Assembly: GCA_002381695.1 (NCBI GenBank)
Contig: DFXM01000001.1
Span: 124,001 to 188,000, forward strand
Length of the DNA: 64,000 bases
Reading direction: 5' to 3'
Source: Clostridium sp. UBA4108
GTDB lineage: Bacteria > Bacillota > Clostridia > Clostridiales > Clostridiaceae
Part shown: positions 18,279 through 27,863 of the stretch, piece by piece
How the letters are laid out: the number at the start of each line of letters is the position of its first letter
How positions within the stretch are numbered: position 1 is the first letter of the stretch
Position numbers and translations under genes: made by a program
The notes under the pieces: model-generated
Databases searched by the model: none
What the model saw: only the letters and a program-made list of their open reading frames with translations
What the model was told of the DNA's origin: nothing

Positions 18279-18728
18279 ATGGCATTAAGGAAGATTAGAA
18301 CTGAAGAAGATGAAGTATTGAGAAAGAAAAGTAAGGTAGTTAAGACCTTAGATGAGAGAACTAGAGTTTTAATAGAGGATATGCTTGATACTATGTATAC
18401 TGCTAATGGAGTTGGATTAGCAGCTCCACAGGTAGGTATATTGAAAAGAATAATAGTAATAGATATAGGAGAAGGTCCTATAACATTGATAAACCCAGAA
18501 ATATTAGAGATGGAAGGGAAAGTTATTGATGTAGAAGGATGTCTAAGTGTTCCAGGAGAACAGGGAAATGTGGTTAGACCAGAATACGTAAAAGTTAGGG
18601 GACTAGATAAAAATTGGATTCCAGTAGAAATAGAAGCACATGAATTTTTAGCTAGAGCATTTTGTCATGAGATAGATCACTTAGAAGGAATATTATATAC
18701 AGATAAAATTGTTAGGGGAGGTAAGTAA
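18279..18728 (+). CDS. def: Peptide deformylase
   Basis: Removes the formyl group from nascent polypeptides. This 149-aa metalloenzyme has all three motifs: GVGLAAPQVG near residue 46, EGCLSVPG near 85 (Cys metal ligand) and CHEIDH near 129 (HExxH ligands and catalytic Glu). fmt, which makes the formylated initiator tRNA, follows after one base. Confidence 0.97.
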   Translation: MALRKIRTEEDEVLRKKSKVVKTLDERTRVLIEDMLDTMYTANGVGLAAPQVGILKRIIVIDIGEGPITLINPEILEMEGKVIDVEGCLSVPGEQGNVVRPEYVKVRGLDKNWIPVEIEAHEFLARAFCHEIDHLEGILYTDKIVRGGK

Positions 18729-18729
18729 T

Positions 18730-19662
18730 ATGAACATAGTGTTTATGGGAACACCGGATTTTGCAGTACCTTCATTAAAGGCTATAATAGATGAGTTTGG
18801 AGTTAAAGCAGTATTAACTCAACCAGATAGACCTAAAGGAAGAGGAAAAGCCTTAGGTATGTCTCCGATAAAAGAGTTAGCTATAGAGTATGATATTCCA
18901 GTATATCAACCAGAGAAGCTTAGAAAGGATGAGGAATTAATAAGCAAATTAAAATCTATGGAGTTAGATTTTATTATAGTAGTGGCTTATGGCCAAATTC
19001 TTTCAAAAGATATTTTAGACATTCCTAAGTTTGGATGTATAAATCTTCATGGTTCATTATTACCAAAGTATAGGGGAGCAGCTCCAGTTCATCATGCAAT
19101 TTTAAATGGAGAACGTGAAAGTGGTAATACAACTATGCTTATGGATGAAGGACTAGACACTGGAGATATGCTATTAAAAGAAAATATATATATAAATGAA
19201 AATATGACATCAGGGGAATTATACGACATATTAAAAAAATCAGGTGCAGAACTTTTAGTTAGAACTATAAAAGGAGTCTTTGAAGGAAATATTTCACCAG
19301 AAAAACAAGGTGAGAGTAGTACTTGCTATGCCAGTATGCTACATAAGAAAATGGGGAATATTCAATGGAGTAATAGCTGTATTAGTATTCATAATAAAGT
19401 AAGAGGGTTAAATCCATTTCCCATGGCATATACCCATTATAAAGGTGTATCTATGAAGCTTATTGAAAGTATAACTACTGAACATAAGTCTACAAAGGTG
19501 CCAGGTACTATAGTTAAAGTTGATAAATCTGGTATGAGAGTAGCTACAGAAGATAGAGATATATTGATAACTAAAATTCAGTTTCCAAATAAAAAACCAT
19601 TAACCGTAGAAGAATATACAAGAGGCAATGACTTAGAAGAAAATGAAGTTTTACATCAATAA
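18730..19662 (+). CDS. fmt: Methionyl-tRNA formyltransferase
   Basis: Formylates initiator Met-tRNA using 10-formyl-tetrahydrofolate. The 310-aa protein starts MNIVFMGTPDFAVPSL, typical of the family. It has the catalytic NLHGSLLPKYRGAAP region near residue 105 and a C-terminal OB-like domain. The ATG at 18730 follows GGGGAGGTAA at the end of def; an in-frame codon at 18709 inside def is less likely. It is directly coupled with def. Confidence 0.97.
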   Translation: MNIVFMGTPDFAVPSLKAIIDEFGVKAVLTQPDRPKGRGKALGMSPIKELAIEYDIPVYQPEKLRKDEELISKLKSMELDFIIVVAYGQILSKDILDIPKFGCINLHGSLLPKYRGAAPVHHAILNGERESGNTTMLMDEGLDTGDMLLKENIYINENMTSGELYDILKKSGAELLVRTIKGVFEGNISPEKQGESSTCYASMLHKKMGNIQWSNSCISIHNKVRGLNPFPMAYTHYKGVSMKLIESITTEHKSTKVPGTIVKVDKSGMRVATEDRDILITKIQFPNKKPLTVEEYTRGNDLEENEVLHQ

Positions 19663-19679
19663 GGATAGGAGGAGTTTAT

Positions 19680-20375
19680 ATGCCTTATTTTAGACCATAT
19701 TTCGATCCAACAATGATTATACTTTTACCCGCATTGATAATCTCATTCTGGGCACAGTATAAAATTCAAAATAGCTATGCAACTTATTCACGAGTGTATA
19801 GTAGAAATGGATACACTGGTGCTCAAGTAGCAAGAATGATTTTAGATAGTTATGGACTTTTTGATATACCAGTAGTGATTACTTCAGGGAAACTTAGTGA
19901 CCACTATGACCCGACTAAAAAAGTAGTGAAGTTATCTAATGATGTATATAATGGAACATCATTAGCTTCTATAGGAATAGCGGCTCACGAAATTGGTCAT
20001 GCAATACAGCATAAGGAAGAGTATATACCTATAAAAATAAGGGGATCTCTTGTGCCAGTAGTTAATATTGGAACTAAAGCCTCTTGGGTATTATTTTTCA
20101 TAGGAATTGTAATGTCTAATACTTTATTTATAAATTTAGGGATAATTTTCTTTTCCACAGCTGTGCTTTTTCAATTAGTAACACTACCTGTAGAATTTAA
20201 TGCTTCTAATAGAGCAATAGCTATACTTGGTGCAAGAAACATATTATATGAAGATGAACTAAAAGGTGCTAAGAAGGTTTTAGGTGCTGCAGCTCTTACT
20301 TATGTAGCGGCTGCTATAACTGCTATTGCTCAACTTCTAAGATTAATAGCAATAAAAAATAGAAACGATGGATAG
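19680..20375 (+). CDS. Membrane zinc metallopeptidase, YugP family
   Basis: A 231-aa predicted membrane protease of the YugP (DUF2265-type) family. It has an N-terminal hydrophobic helix, the zinc motif HEIGH in GIAAHEIGHAIQH near residue 104, and two or three further membrane segments in the C-terminal half. The position between fmt and rsmB is common in clostridia. The substrate is unknown. GGAGGAG precedes the ATG. Confidence 0.9.
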   Translation: MPYFRPYFDPTMIILLPALIISFWAQYKIQNSYATYSRVYSRNGYTGAQVARMILDSYGLFDIPVVITSGKLSDHYDPTKKVVKLSNDVYNGTSLASIGIAAHEIGHAIQHKEEYIPIKIRGSLVPVVNIGTKASWVLFFIGIVMSNTLFINLGIIFFSTAVLFQLVTLPVEFNASNRAIAILGARNILYEDELKGAKKVLGAAALTYVAAAITAIAQLLRLIAIKNRNDG

Positions 20376-20387
20376 GATGATAAAATA

Positions 20388-21719
20388 ATGAATAATCCAA
20401 GAAAAGTAGCAATAGATACAATTATTCAAGTTGTAGAAAATAAAGCATATTCTAATATAATACTAGGAAAGAACTTGAATAACTCCGATTTGAATGAAAA
20501 AGATAAGGCTTTGACTACAGAAATAGTTTACGGTACTATCAAATATAAATATACAATTGATAAAATATTAAAGACATTTTTAAATAAGAAATTCGATACA
20601 ATAGATAAATTTATACTAAATTTATTAAGAGTATCTATATATCAGCTTAAATATTTAGACAAAGTGCCAGAGTTTGCAGCAGTTAATGAAGGGGTAGAGT
20701 TATCTAAAAAATATGTGTCTTTGGGAGCATCAAAGTTGGTAAATGGAGTTTTACGAAATTATTTGAGGACAAAAGAGGAAAATTATTACAGTGAAGATAA
20801 TATTTTTGAAAAGCTAGCTTTTCAGTATTCTTATCCTCAATGGATAGTAAAGCTTTTTATAAATCAATATGGTAGTGAAGTTGGAGAACAAATATTAAAA
20901 GGATTAAATGAAAGACCAGGAATGACAGTTAGAGTAAATACTCTTAAGGGTGAATATGAACAAGTATTTAATAATCTGTGCAATAATAACTATTGTGTAG
21001 AAGAAGGATGTGTATGTCCAGAGGCTATTAGAATAATTAAGGGTCATAGCATTGAGAAAAATCCATTATTTCAAGAAGGATTTATTACTGTTCAAGATGA
21101 AAGTGCTATGTTAGTAGCTCCATCTATGGGATTAGAAGATGGTATGATTGTTTTAGATTTATGTAGTGCTCCAGGAGGAAAAACTACTCATATATCTGAA
21201 ATTATGAATAACACTGGAAGAGTTTTGGCCTTTGATATATATGAACATAAGTTAGAATTGATAAAAGAAAATTTTGAGAGATTAGGTATAAAAAATATAG
21301 AGTTAAATATTCTAGATGGAACGGTGAAGCAAGATGAGTATTTGAATTTTGCTGAAAGGGTATTAATAGATGTACCTTGCTCAGGTCTTGGAATAATTAG
21401 AAAGAAACCTGAAATAAAATATAATAAAAGAGAAAAAGAATTAAAGGAAATAGTTAATATACAAAGAAAAATAATGAGTAATGCAGCCTCTTATGTTAAG
21501 GATGATGGTGTATTGGTATACTCTACATGCACCTTAAATAAAGAGGAAAATGAAAAAAATATATCCTGGTTCTTAAAAAATAATCCACAATTTAATATAG
21601 AGCCATTGAATTTTGGAAAGCTAGATAATATGATATACCATGAAGATGGATGTGTTACTATCTTACCAAATGAATACATGGATGGATTTTTTATAGCAAA
21701 AATTCGTAGACATAAGTAG
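20388..21719 (+). CDS. rsmB: 16S rRNA (cytosine-967-C5)-methyltransferase RsmB
   Basis: Methylates C967 of 16S rRNA with S-adenosylmethionine. The 443-aa protein has an N-terminal NusB-like RNA-binding domain (about 1-140), then a Rossmann methyltransferase domain with LDLCSAPGGKTTHISE near 263. The two catalytic cysteines are in DVPCSGLG near 330 and YSTCTLNKEEN near 379. It is followed closely by rlmN. Confidence 0.96.
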   Translation: MNNPRKVAIDTIIQVVENKAYSNIILGKNLNNSDLNEKDKALTTEIVYGTIKYKYTIDKILKTFLNKKFDTIDKFILNLLRVSIYQLKYLDKVPEFAAVNEGVELSKKYVSLGASKLVNGVLRNYLRTKEENYYSEDNIFEKLAFQYSYPQWIVKLFINQYGSEVGEQILKGLNERPGMTVRVNTLKGEYEQVFNNLCNNNYCVEEGCVCPEAIRIIKGHSIEKNPLFQEGFITVQDESAMLVAPSMGLEDGMIVLDLCSAPGGKTTHISEIMNNTGRVLAFDIYEHKLELIKENFERLGIKNIELNILDGTVKQDEYLNFAERVLIDVPCSGLGIIRKKPEIKYNKREKELKEIVNIQRKIMSNAASYVKDDGVLVYSTCTLNKEENEKNISWFLKNNPQFNIEPLNFGKLDNMIYHEDGCVTILPNEYMDGFFIAKIRRHK

Positions 21720-21728
21720 GTGTAATAT

Positions 21729-22763
21729 ATGAAAAACATATTAGATTTAGATTTAAGCCAGCTTAAAGCTTGGATGAAGGAACATGGAGAAAAAGAATTT
21801 AGAGCAAAACAAATTTTGGGGTGGATATATAAGGGAGTATGGAGTTTTCAGGACATGAAAAACATTCCTAAAAATACTATAGATAACTTAAATCAAAATT
21901 TTTATATTGGAATACCGGAAATAGTTGAAACTTATACATCTAATATAAGTAAAACTAGAAAACATTTATTCCTTCTTCAGGATGGTAATATTGTAGAAGG
22001 GGTTGTAATGGAATATAACCATGGTAATTCCATATGCATATCAACACAAGTAGGATGTAGAATGGGATGTAAGTTTTGTGCTTCTACTCTAGATGGTGTG
22101 GTAAGAAGCTTAACTAGTGGAGAGATGCTTGGGCAAATTATAAGAGCTCAGAGTGAATTAAAAGCTAGAATATCTAATGTAGTATTGATGGGAAGTGGAG
22201 AGCCACTAGATAACTTTGAAAATGTAGTGAAATTTTTGATAGATGTAAATGCGGATTATGGATTAAACATAGGTCAAAGACACATAACTTTATCTACTTG
22301 TGGGATTGTACCTAAAATTAAAGAGTTGGCAGATTTAGATATGCAGATTACATTAGCAATCTCATTACATGCCCCAAGTGATGAGATTAGAATTAAAACT
22401 ATGCCTATAGCTAAGGCATATTCCATTGAAGAACTTTTAGAAGCTTGCAGATATTATATACAAAAGACCAATAGAAGAATTACCTTCGAATATGCATTAG
22501 TGAATGGATTTAACGATTCTAAAGAGGATGCTATACAACTAGGGCATATGATAAAAGGGATGCTTTGTCATGTTAATTTAATTCCTATAAACGAAATAAA
22601 AGAAAACAATTTAAAGAAGTCTAATTTAAATCAGGTTAATGAATTTAAAGAGATCTTGAGTAAACAGGGCATAGAAACCACTATAAGAAAGGAAATGGGG
22701 TTAGATATTAATGCCGCCTGTGGGCAGTTAAGAAAAAGTTACTTAGAAAAAAAGGAGTTATAA
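21729..22763 (+). CDS. rlmN: 23S rRNA (A2503-C2)/tRNA methyltransferase RlmN
   Basis: A radical SAM enzyme that methylates A2503 in 23S rRNA and A37 in some tRNAs. The 344-aa protein has the 4Fe-4S motif CX3CX2C in GCRMGCKFCAST at about residues 110-117. The C-terminal methyl-carrying cysteine is in NAACGQLR. MGSGEPLDNF is the usual SAM-binding loop. prpC starts three bases after the stop. Confidence 0.97.
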   Translation: MKNILDLDLSQLKAWMKEHGEKEFRAKQILGWIYKGVWSFQDMKNIPKNTIDNLNQNFYIGIPEIVETYTSNISKTRKHLFLLQDGNIVEGVVMEYNHGNSICISTQVGCRMGCKFCASTLDGVVRSLTSGEMLGQIIRAQSELKARISNVVLMGSGEPLDNFENVVKFLIDVNADYGLNIGQRHITLSTCGIVPKIKELADLDMQITLAISLHAPSDEIRIKTMPIAKAYSIEELLEACRYYIQKTNRRITFEYALVNGFNDSKEDAIQLGHMIKGMLCHVNLIPINEIKENNLKKSNLNQVNEFKEILSKQGIETTIRKEMGLDINAACGQLRKSYLEKKEL

Positions 22764-22766
22764 TAT

Positions 22767-23513
22767 ATGGGGAGATTATTAGGATTTGGAACTGATGTGG
22801 GAAATAAAAGAACCCTTAATGAAGATTATATAGGATATTTTGAGGATAGTACTATAGGAATTTTCATAATAGCTGACGGAATGGGAGGACATAATGCAGG
22901 TGAAATTGCCAGTAAGTTAGCAGTAGATACTATAATAGACTATATAAAAGATAATAAAGAAAGCAATGATATTAGAGAAGTATTAGATGAGTCTATAGCA
23001 GAAGCTAATAGAAAAATCTATAAGCATAGTATTGTTAATGAAGATTGTAAAGGTATGGGAACTACTGTAACTATAGCTGTTGTAAAAGATAAGCATGCTG
23101 TAATTGGAAATGTTGGAGATAGTAGAGGATATTTATTTTCCAATGGAATTTTAAAAAGAATAACAAAAGATCATTCATTAGTGCAAGAGCTTTTAGATAA
23201 TGGAACTATTACCAATGAGGAAGCATTTAATCATCCAAATAAAAATGTTATAACAAGAGCCGTAGGAACTAATTATACTGTAAAGGCTGATTATTATGAT
23301 ATAGATTTAGAGGATATAGATAGAATCATATTATGTAGTGATGGACTAACTAATGAAGTAACAGAATTAGAGTTAAAGAATGTTTTGATAGAAAATAAAA
23401 AAGACAGTTGTAAGGCATTAATAGAGCTTAGCAATTTAAAAGGTGGACGGGATAATATTTCTATTATCATTTTTAAAGGAGAGTGCGCAGATGATAGGAA
23501 CTATATTGGGTAG
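22767..23513 (+). CDS. prpC: PP2C-type Ser/Thr phosphatase PrpC
   Basis: Removes phosphates from proteins phosphorylated by PrkC, the next gene. The 248-aa protein has the metal-binding PP2C motifs: TDVGNKRTLNEDY near residue 9, ADGMGGHNAGEIAS near 36, GNVGDSRGYL near 113 and LCSDGLTNEV near 190. The prkC start lies 23 bases inside its 3' end, so the pair is translationally coupled, as in other Firmicutes. Confidence 0.96.
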   Translation: MGRLLGFGTDVGNKRTLNEDYIGYFEDSTIGIFIIADGMGGHNAGEIASKLAVDTIIDYIKDNKESNDIREVLDESIAEANRKIYKHSIVNEDCKGMGTTVTIAVVKDKHAVIGNVGDSRGYLFSNGILKRITKDHSLVQELLDNGTITNEEAFNHPNKNVITRAVGTNYTVKADYYDIDLEDIDRIILCSDGLTNEVTELELKNVLIENKKDSCKALIELSNLKGGRDNISIIIFKGECADDRNYIG

Positions 23514-25461
23514 TAGGTATGAACTAATAGAAAAAGTTGGAGAGGGTGGAATGGCAGTAGTATATAAAGCGAAATGCCTTCTTCTTAACAGATACGTGGC
23601 AGTGAAAATACTGAAACCAGAGTATTGTAACAACATAGAGTTTATGAATAAATTCAAAAAGGAAGCAGCTGCTACTGCTAGTTTCTCTCATAACAACATA
23701 GTTAATATATATGATGTTGGAAGTGAGGGGAATATAAATTATATTGTAATGGAGTTAGTTAAGGGAAAAACCCTTAAGGAAGTTATTAGAGAGTCAGCAC
23801 CTTTAAAAACTGAGGATATATTAAGTATTTCAATTCAAATTGCAAAAGCTTTAGAGTGTGCACATAAAAATAATATAATTCATAGAGACATAAAGCCACA
23901 TAACATATTGGTTACTGAGGATGGAACAGTAAAGGTTACAGACTTTGGTATAGCTAAGGCTACATCTTCTGATACTATAACCCATACTAATAAGGTAATA
24001 GGTTCGGCACATTATTTTTCTCCAGAACAAGCAAAGGGAAAAGTAGTAGACAATAGAACAGATATTTATTCACTAGGAATAGTAATGTATGAAATGGCAA
24101 CTGGTAAGGTTCCTTTTGATGGAGATAGTGCTGTAGTAGTTGCTCTTAAACACATACAAGATACTATAACCTCACCTAAGTCCTTAGTTAGCACTATACC
24201 TGAGAGCCTTAATCATTTAATATTAAAGGCTACAGAGAAAGAACCAATAAGAAGATACAATAGTGCTAGTGATATGTTAGTAGATCTAAAGAAGATCCAA
24301 AATAACACATATACAATAGTTAAGCCTACCCCTATGCAAAATGAGTTTACTAAGGTTATGGATTTAAGTGATATAGAGCCAACTATGTATAATAAAAATG
24401 TAGCTAAGAGTAAGAATTATGTAGATAGTGATGATGACTATGATGAAGATGAGGATGAAGATGAAGAATATAGCAGAAGTAAAAGTAGTAGAAAAAAATC
24501 TAAGAATTCAAGTAAAAAAATATGGCTTATTGGAATTCCGATTACAATATTAGTTGTAGTTTTAGGAATTTTTGCTGGAAATATACTATATAACTTTAAA
24601 GATGGTGGAAGTAAAAAGGAATTGAAGGTGCCTACAATAATAGGGAGTAGTGTAGAAGAAGGGAAAAAAGCTGTAGAAGAATTAAATTTAAAATTTGATA
24701 TTGAGGCGGAAATTGAAAATGAAAAACCTAAAGGGACTATAATCTCAGTTACACCTAATGAAGGTACTATAGTGAAAAAGGAAAGTACAGTTGTGGTAAC
24801 TGTAAGTGCTGGACCTAAAGAGCTTCAAGTACCTTCTGAGATAATAGGATTAGGAAAAAATGTAGCACAAGATTATATAGTGAATCTTGGTTTAAAAGTA
24901 GGAAAAATTACAGAAGAAAATTCAGAGGATTTTGAAGAAGGTACAGTAATAACTACAGATCCTAAGCCAAATACGTCAGTTAAAAAAGGTGATACAATTA
25001 ATATAGTTGTTAGTAAAGGAACAGCTATTAAATACACTAGAGTTCCAGATTTAGCAGATATAAATCTAGAAGCTGCAAAGCAAGTGTTACAAGTTGCAAA
25101 TTTAAAGTTAGGAGAAGCAACTCCTGTATTAACTAATGATAAATCTAAAGACGGAAAGATATTTAATCAAAGTATTAATCCAAATACTAAAGTAAAACAT
25201 AATGAAGCAATAAATGTAAATTACTACAAGTATGAAGATCCAGATGCTGGGAAGGTAGAGGTTCCAGAATTGAGAGGGTCTACACCAAAGGACATAGAAA
25301 GTATACTTAAAAATTTGGGATTGAAACTTGAAGTAAATGGAGATAAGAAGGGATTAATAATTAATCAAAGCATTTCTCCAGGTCAAAAAGTTGAAAAAGG
25401 GACAACTATAATAGTGACAACGCAACCTCAAGATGGAACTGATGGAAATGAAAGTCATTAA
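23491..25461 (+). CDS. prkC: Membrane Ser/Thr kinase PrkC with four PASTA domains
   Basis: A eukaryotic-type kinase that senses muropeptides or lipid II through external PASTA repeats. The 656-aa protein has a kinase domain at about 10-270 (GEGGMAVVYKAK, HRDIKPHN, DFG). A very acidic stretch (about 310-327) and a basic Ser/Lys stretch follow. One membrane helix lies at about 343-365. Four PASTA domains follow, each opening with a VP pair (KVPTIIG, QVPSEII, RVPDLAD, EVPELRG). The ATG at 23491 follows GGAGAG and gives the usual MIGTILGSRYELI start. It probably regulates cell wall synthesis, translation and germination. Confidence 0.96.
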   Translation: MIGTILGSRYELIEKVGEGGMAVVYKAKCLLLNRYVAVKILKPEYCNNIEFMNKFKKEAAATASFSHNNIVNIYDVGSEGNINYIVMELVKGKTLKEVIRESAPLKTEDILSISIQIAKALECAHKNNIIHRDIKPHNILVTEDGTVKVTDFGIAKATSSDTITHTNKVIGSAHYFSPEQAKGKVVDNRTDIYSLGIVMYEMATGKVPFDGDSAVVVALKHIQDTITSPKSLVSTIPESLNHLILKATEKEPIRRYNSASDMLVDLKKIQNNTYTIVKPTPMQNEFTKVMDLSDIEPTMYNKNVAKSKNYVDSDDDYDEDEDEDEEYSRSKSSRKKSKNSSKKIWLIGIPITILVVVLGIFAGNILYNFKDGGSKKELKVPTIIGSSVEEGKKAVEELNLKFDIEAEIENEKPKGTIISVTPNEGTIVKKESTVVVTVSAGPKELQVPSEIIGLGKNVAQDYIVNLGLKVGKITEENSEDFEEGTVITTDPKPNTSVKKGDTINIVVSKGTAIKYTRVPDLADINLEAAKQVLQVANLKLGEATPVLTNDKSKDGKIFNQSINPNTKVKHNEAINVNYYKYEDPDAGKVEVPELRGSTPKDIESILKNLGLKLEVNGDKKGLIINQSISPGQKVEKGTTIIVTTQPQDGTDGNESH

Positions 25462-25477
25462 TATTTATAACAAATGG

Positions 25478-25507
25478 ATTCAGTAGGAGTAATTGCTCCT
25501 ACTGAAT
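25478..25507 (+). promoter_or_regulatory. Perfect 12-bp hairpin between prkC and rsgA
   Basis: ATTCAGTAGGAG (25478-25489) pairs with CTCCTACTGAAT (25496-25507) across a 6-nt loop. There is no T tract, so it is not a standard intrinsic terminator. It could be an RNA-processing site or a stability element between prkC and rsgA. Confidence 0.5.
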
Positions 25508-25539
25508 TCATATAAAATAAAAATGGAGGCAACTAATAT

Positions 25540-26406
25540 ATGCAGGGAGTAATAGTTAAAGGAATAGGCGGGTTATATTATGTTGATGTGGATAGAGAAA
25601 TTTATGAATGCAAAGCTAGAGGTAAATTTAGATACAATGGATTAACACCTCTCATAGGAGATAATGTAATAATAGAAGTAGATAAAGATAATAGTGGAAT
25701 AATAACTGAAATTTTGGAGAGAAGTACTGAACTTCTAAGGCCTAGTGTAGCGAATGTTACGCAAGCTTTTGTTGTAGTTAGTTATAAAAATCCAGATTTG
25801 AATTTAAATCTGCTATATAAATTCTTAGTTCTTTGTCAATATAATGGAGTTACTCCTATTATATGTATAAATAAAATAGATTTGGAACCTAAGGGTAGTT
25901 TAGAATTAGGAGAAATGTTATTGGGTTGCGGTTATGAAACTTTATATCTTCAAGGAAAGTTTGGGATTGGTATAGAAGGATTGAAAGATGAAATGGAAGG
26001 TCATATTAGTGTATTTTGTGGCCCTTCAGGAGTTGGAAAATCTACAATCCTAAATAAGGTAATGGGAAGAGAAGTTATGAAGACTGGAGATATAAGTGAT
26101 AAACTTAAAAGAGGTAAACATACTACAAGACATAGTGAATTAGTTAGAATTGAGGATGGATTCTTAGTAGATACTCCAGGTTTCTCATCTTTAGAATTAG
26201 ATTTTATACCAAAAGATAAATTGCAATTTTGTTTTTTAGAATTTGATAAGTATAGAGATAGGTGCAAATTTAACAACTGTATGCATCATAAAGAGCCTGG
26301 ATGTAAAGTTAAGGAAGCTGTAGAGAACAGAGAAATAGATTCATCTAGATATGAATTTTATATAAAAACATTAGAAGAATTAATAAATAGGGGGAAGAAA
26401 AAATGA
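25540..26406 (+). CDS. rsgA: Ribosome small-subunit GTPase RsgA
   Basis: A circularly permuted GTPase that acts late in 30S assembly. The 288-aa protein has an N-terminal OB fold. The permuted G domain has NKID (about residue 110) before the P-loop GPSGVGKST (about 161), then DTPGFSS. The C-terminal zinc motif CKFNNCMHHKEPGC is at about 241-254. GGAGG precedes the ATG. rpe overlaps its stop by 4 bases. Confidence 0.97.
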   Translation: MQGVIVKGIGGLYYVDVDREIYECKARGKFRYNGLTPLIGDNVIIEVDKDNSGIITEILERSTELLRPSVANVTQAFVVVSYKNPDLNLNLLYKFLVLCQYNGVTPIICINKIDLEPKGSLELGEMLLGCGYETLYLQGKFGIGIEGLKDEMEGHISVFCGPSGVGKSTILNKVMGREVMKTGDISDKLKRGKHTTRHSELVRIEDGFLVDTPGFSSLELDFIPKDKLQFCFLEFDKYRDRCKFNNCMHHKEPGCKVKEAVENREIDSSRYEFYIKTLEELINRGKKK

Positions 26407-27053
26407 TTAAACTAGCACCATCAATTTTATCAGCAGACTTTTCAAAATTAGGAGAACAAATAATAGAATTAGAGAAATTTGGAGCTGACTGGATACATAT
26501 AGATGTAATGGATGGAATGTTTGTTCCAAATATATCCTTTGGAATTCCTATTATGAAATCTATTAGAAGCATTACTAATTTAGTTTTTGATGTTCATTTA
26601 ATGATTGAAGAACCAGCTAGATTTATAAAAGATTTTATTGATAATGGAGCGGATATGGTAACTATTCATTATGAAGCAGATAGACATATAGATAGAACCA
26701 TAAAATATATAAAATCACTGGGAGCTAAGGCTGGTATAGCATTAAATCCTGGTACTTCAGTTAGTCTAATTGAAGATTTAATTCCTGATTTAGATATGGT
26801 TTTAATAATGTCTGTAAACCCTGGATTTGGAGGTCAAAAATACATAGAATATTGTGGAGAGAAAATTGCTAAGGTTAAAGAATTTAAGGAAAAGTATAAT
26901 CCTAATCTATATATTCAGGTAGATGGAGGTATAGATACTAATAATATAGCCCAGGTTGTAGAATATGGTGCGAATTCAATAGTTGCAGGCTCTGCTGTTT
27001 TTAAAAATAATAACATAGAAGAAAATATAAAAAAATTAAAAGCAGGTATGTAA
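26403..27053 (+). CDS. rpe: Ribulose-phosphate 3-epimerase
   Basis: Interconverts ribulose-5-phosphate and xylulose-5-phosphate in the pentose phosphate pathway. The 216-aa TIM barrel starts KLAPSILSADFSKLG. It has the catalytic HIDVMDGMFVPNISFG (about residue 35), MSVNPGFGGQK (about 138) and VDGGI (about 176). The ATG overlaps the rsgA stop (ATGA). Confidence 0.97.
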   Translation: MIKLAPSILSADFSKLGEQIIELEKFGADWIHIDVMDGMFVPNISFGIPIMKSIRSITNLVFDVHLMIEEPARFIKDFIDNGADMVTIHYEADRHIDRTIKYIKSLGAKAGIALNPGTSVSLIEDLIPDLDMVLIMSVNPGFGGQKYIEYCGEKIAKVKEFKEKYNPNLYIQVDGGIDTNNIAQVVEYGANSIVAGSAVFKNNNIEENIKKLKAGM

Positions 27054-27054
27054 A

Positions 27055-27681
27055 ATGAGAGTTATTATAGTTGGAGGTGGAGATGCACCCACTAAGAAGC
27101 TAGTACTAAGTTATATAAATTCTAATACTAAGATAATAGCTGCAGATAGTGGCGCAAATTATTTAATAGAATATGACATTCAGCCGGATTACGTAGTTGG
27201 AGATTTTGATTCTATAGACAAGGAAATAATTAGAGATTTGAAGAATGGTGAAGTAGTACAGTATCCTGTTGATAAGGATTTCACAGATACTGAATTAGCC
27301 TATAATAAAGCGTTAGATATAGGTGCAAAGGAAATAGTTTTTTTAGGATGTACAGGAAAAAGGCAAGATCATTTTTTTGCTAATATGTGTGTATTGTATA
27401 AGGCCTTAGTGAATAATATTCAGGCATATATGATAGATGAATATAATAAGATATTTCTTGTCAACAAAAAGGTATCTTTGAGAGGAAAAAAAGGTGATGT
27501 GTTTTCTGTATTTAGTTATTTTGAGGATGTAGAACAATTAACCATATCTGGAGCTAAATATCCCTTAAAAGAATTTAATTTAACAATGAAAAATAATCTT
27601 ACAGTATCAAATGAATTTTTAGATGAAGAGGTACATATAGACTTTAAGAATGGTATATTAGCAGTGGTTATAAGTAAATAG
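27055..27681 (+). CDS. thiN: Thiamine pyrophosphokinase
   Basis: Transfers pyrophosphate from ATP to thiamine. The 208-aa protein has the family motifs AADSGANYL (about residue 30), PDYVVGDFDS (about 44), DFTDTELA (about 79) and GCTGKRQDH (about 98). It starts one base after rpe. A strong terminator follows. Confidence 0.94.
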   Translation: MRVIIVGGGDAPTKKLVLSYINSNTKIIAADSGANYLIEYDIQPDYVVGDFDSIDKEIIRDLKNGEVVQYPVDKDFTDTELAYNKALDIGAKEIVFLGCTGKRQDHFFANMCVLYKALVNNIQAYMIDEYNKIFLVNKKVSLRGKKGDVFSVFSYFEDVEQLTISGAKYPLKEFNLTMKNNLTVSNEFLDEEVHIDFKNGILAVVISK

Positions 27682-27749
27682 GGCATGTGAAGAAAAATAG
27701 GTGAGTAAACTGACTATTTGTTTTTTTAATGTCTAGATTGATTATACAA

Positions 27750-27789
27750 AAATGTTAAAGAAAATACTTAAATTTTCTTTAACATTTTT
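27750..27789 (+). terminator. Terminator after thiN
   Basis: A perfect 15-bp stem (27751-27765 with 27772-27786) and a T run end the long yicC-to-thiN gene series. Confidence 0.9.
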
Positions 27790-27799
27790 ATTTTGTTTC

Positions 27800-27827
27800 A
27801 CAAAATTCAATAGATTTACATATCATA
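27800..27827 (+). promoter_or_regulatory. Candidate mother-cell (sigma-K/sigma-E-like) promoter
   Basis: AC (27800-27801), a 17-base gap and CATATCATA (27819-27827) fit the sigma-K pattern AC-N16/17-CATAnnnTA. The -10 would also suit sigma-E. It lies between a strong terminator and two tiny genes that include spoVM. The motif is short and could occur by chance. Confidence 0.35.
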
Positions 27828-27863
27828 ATATAAGCAATGTTATAAAATTTAATGGGGGATTAT

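Noticed and set aside
23443..23513. Frameshifted fusion of prpC and prkC
   Set aside because: The overlap is the normal coupling of two complete genes; each has intact motifs and prkC has its own ribosome site and conserved start.
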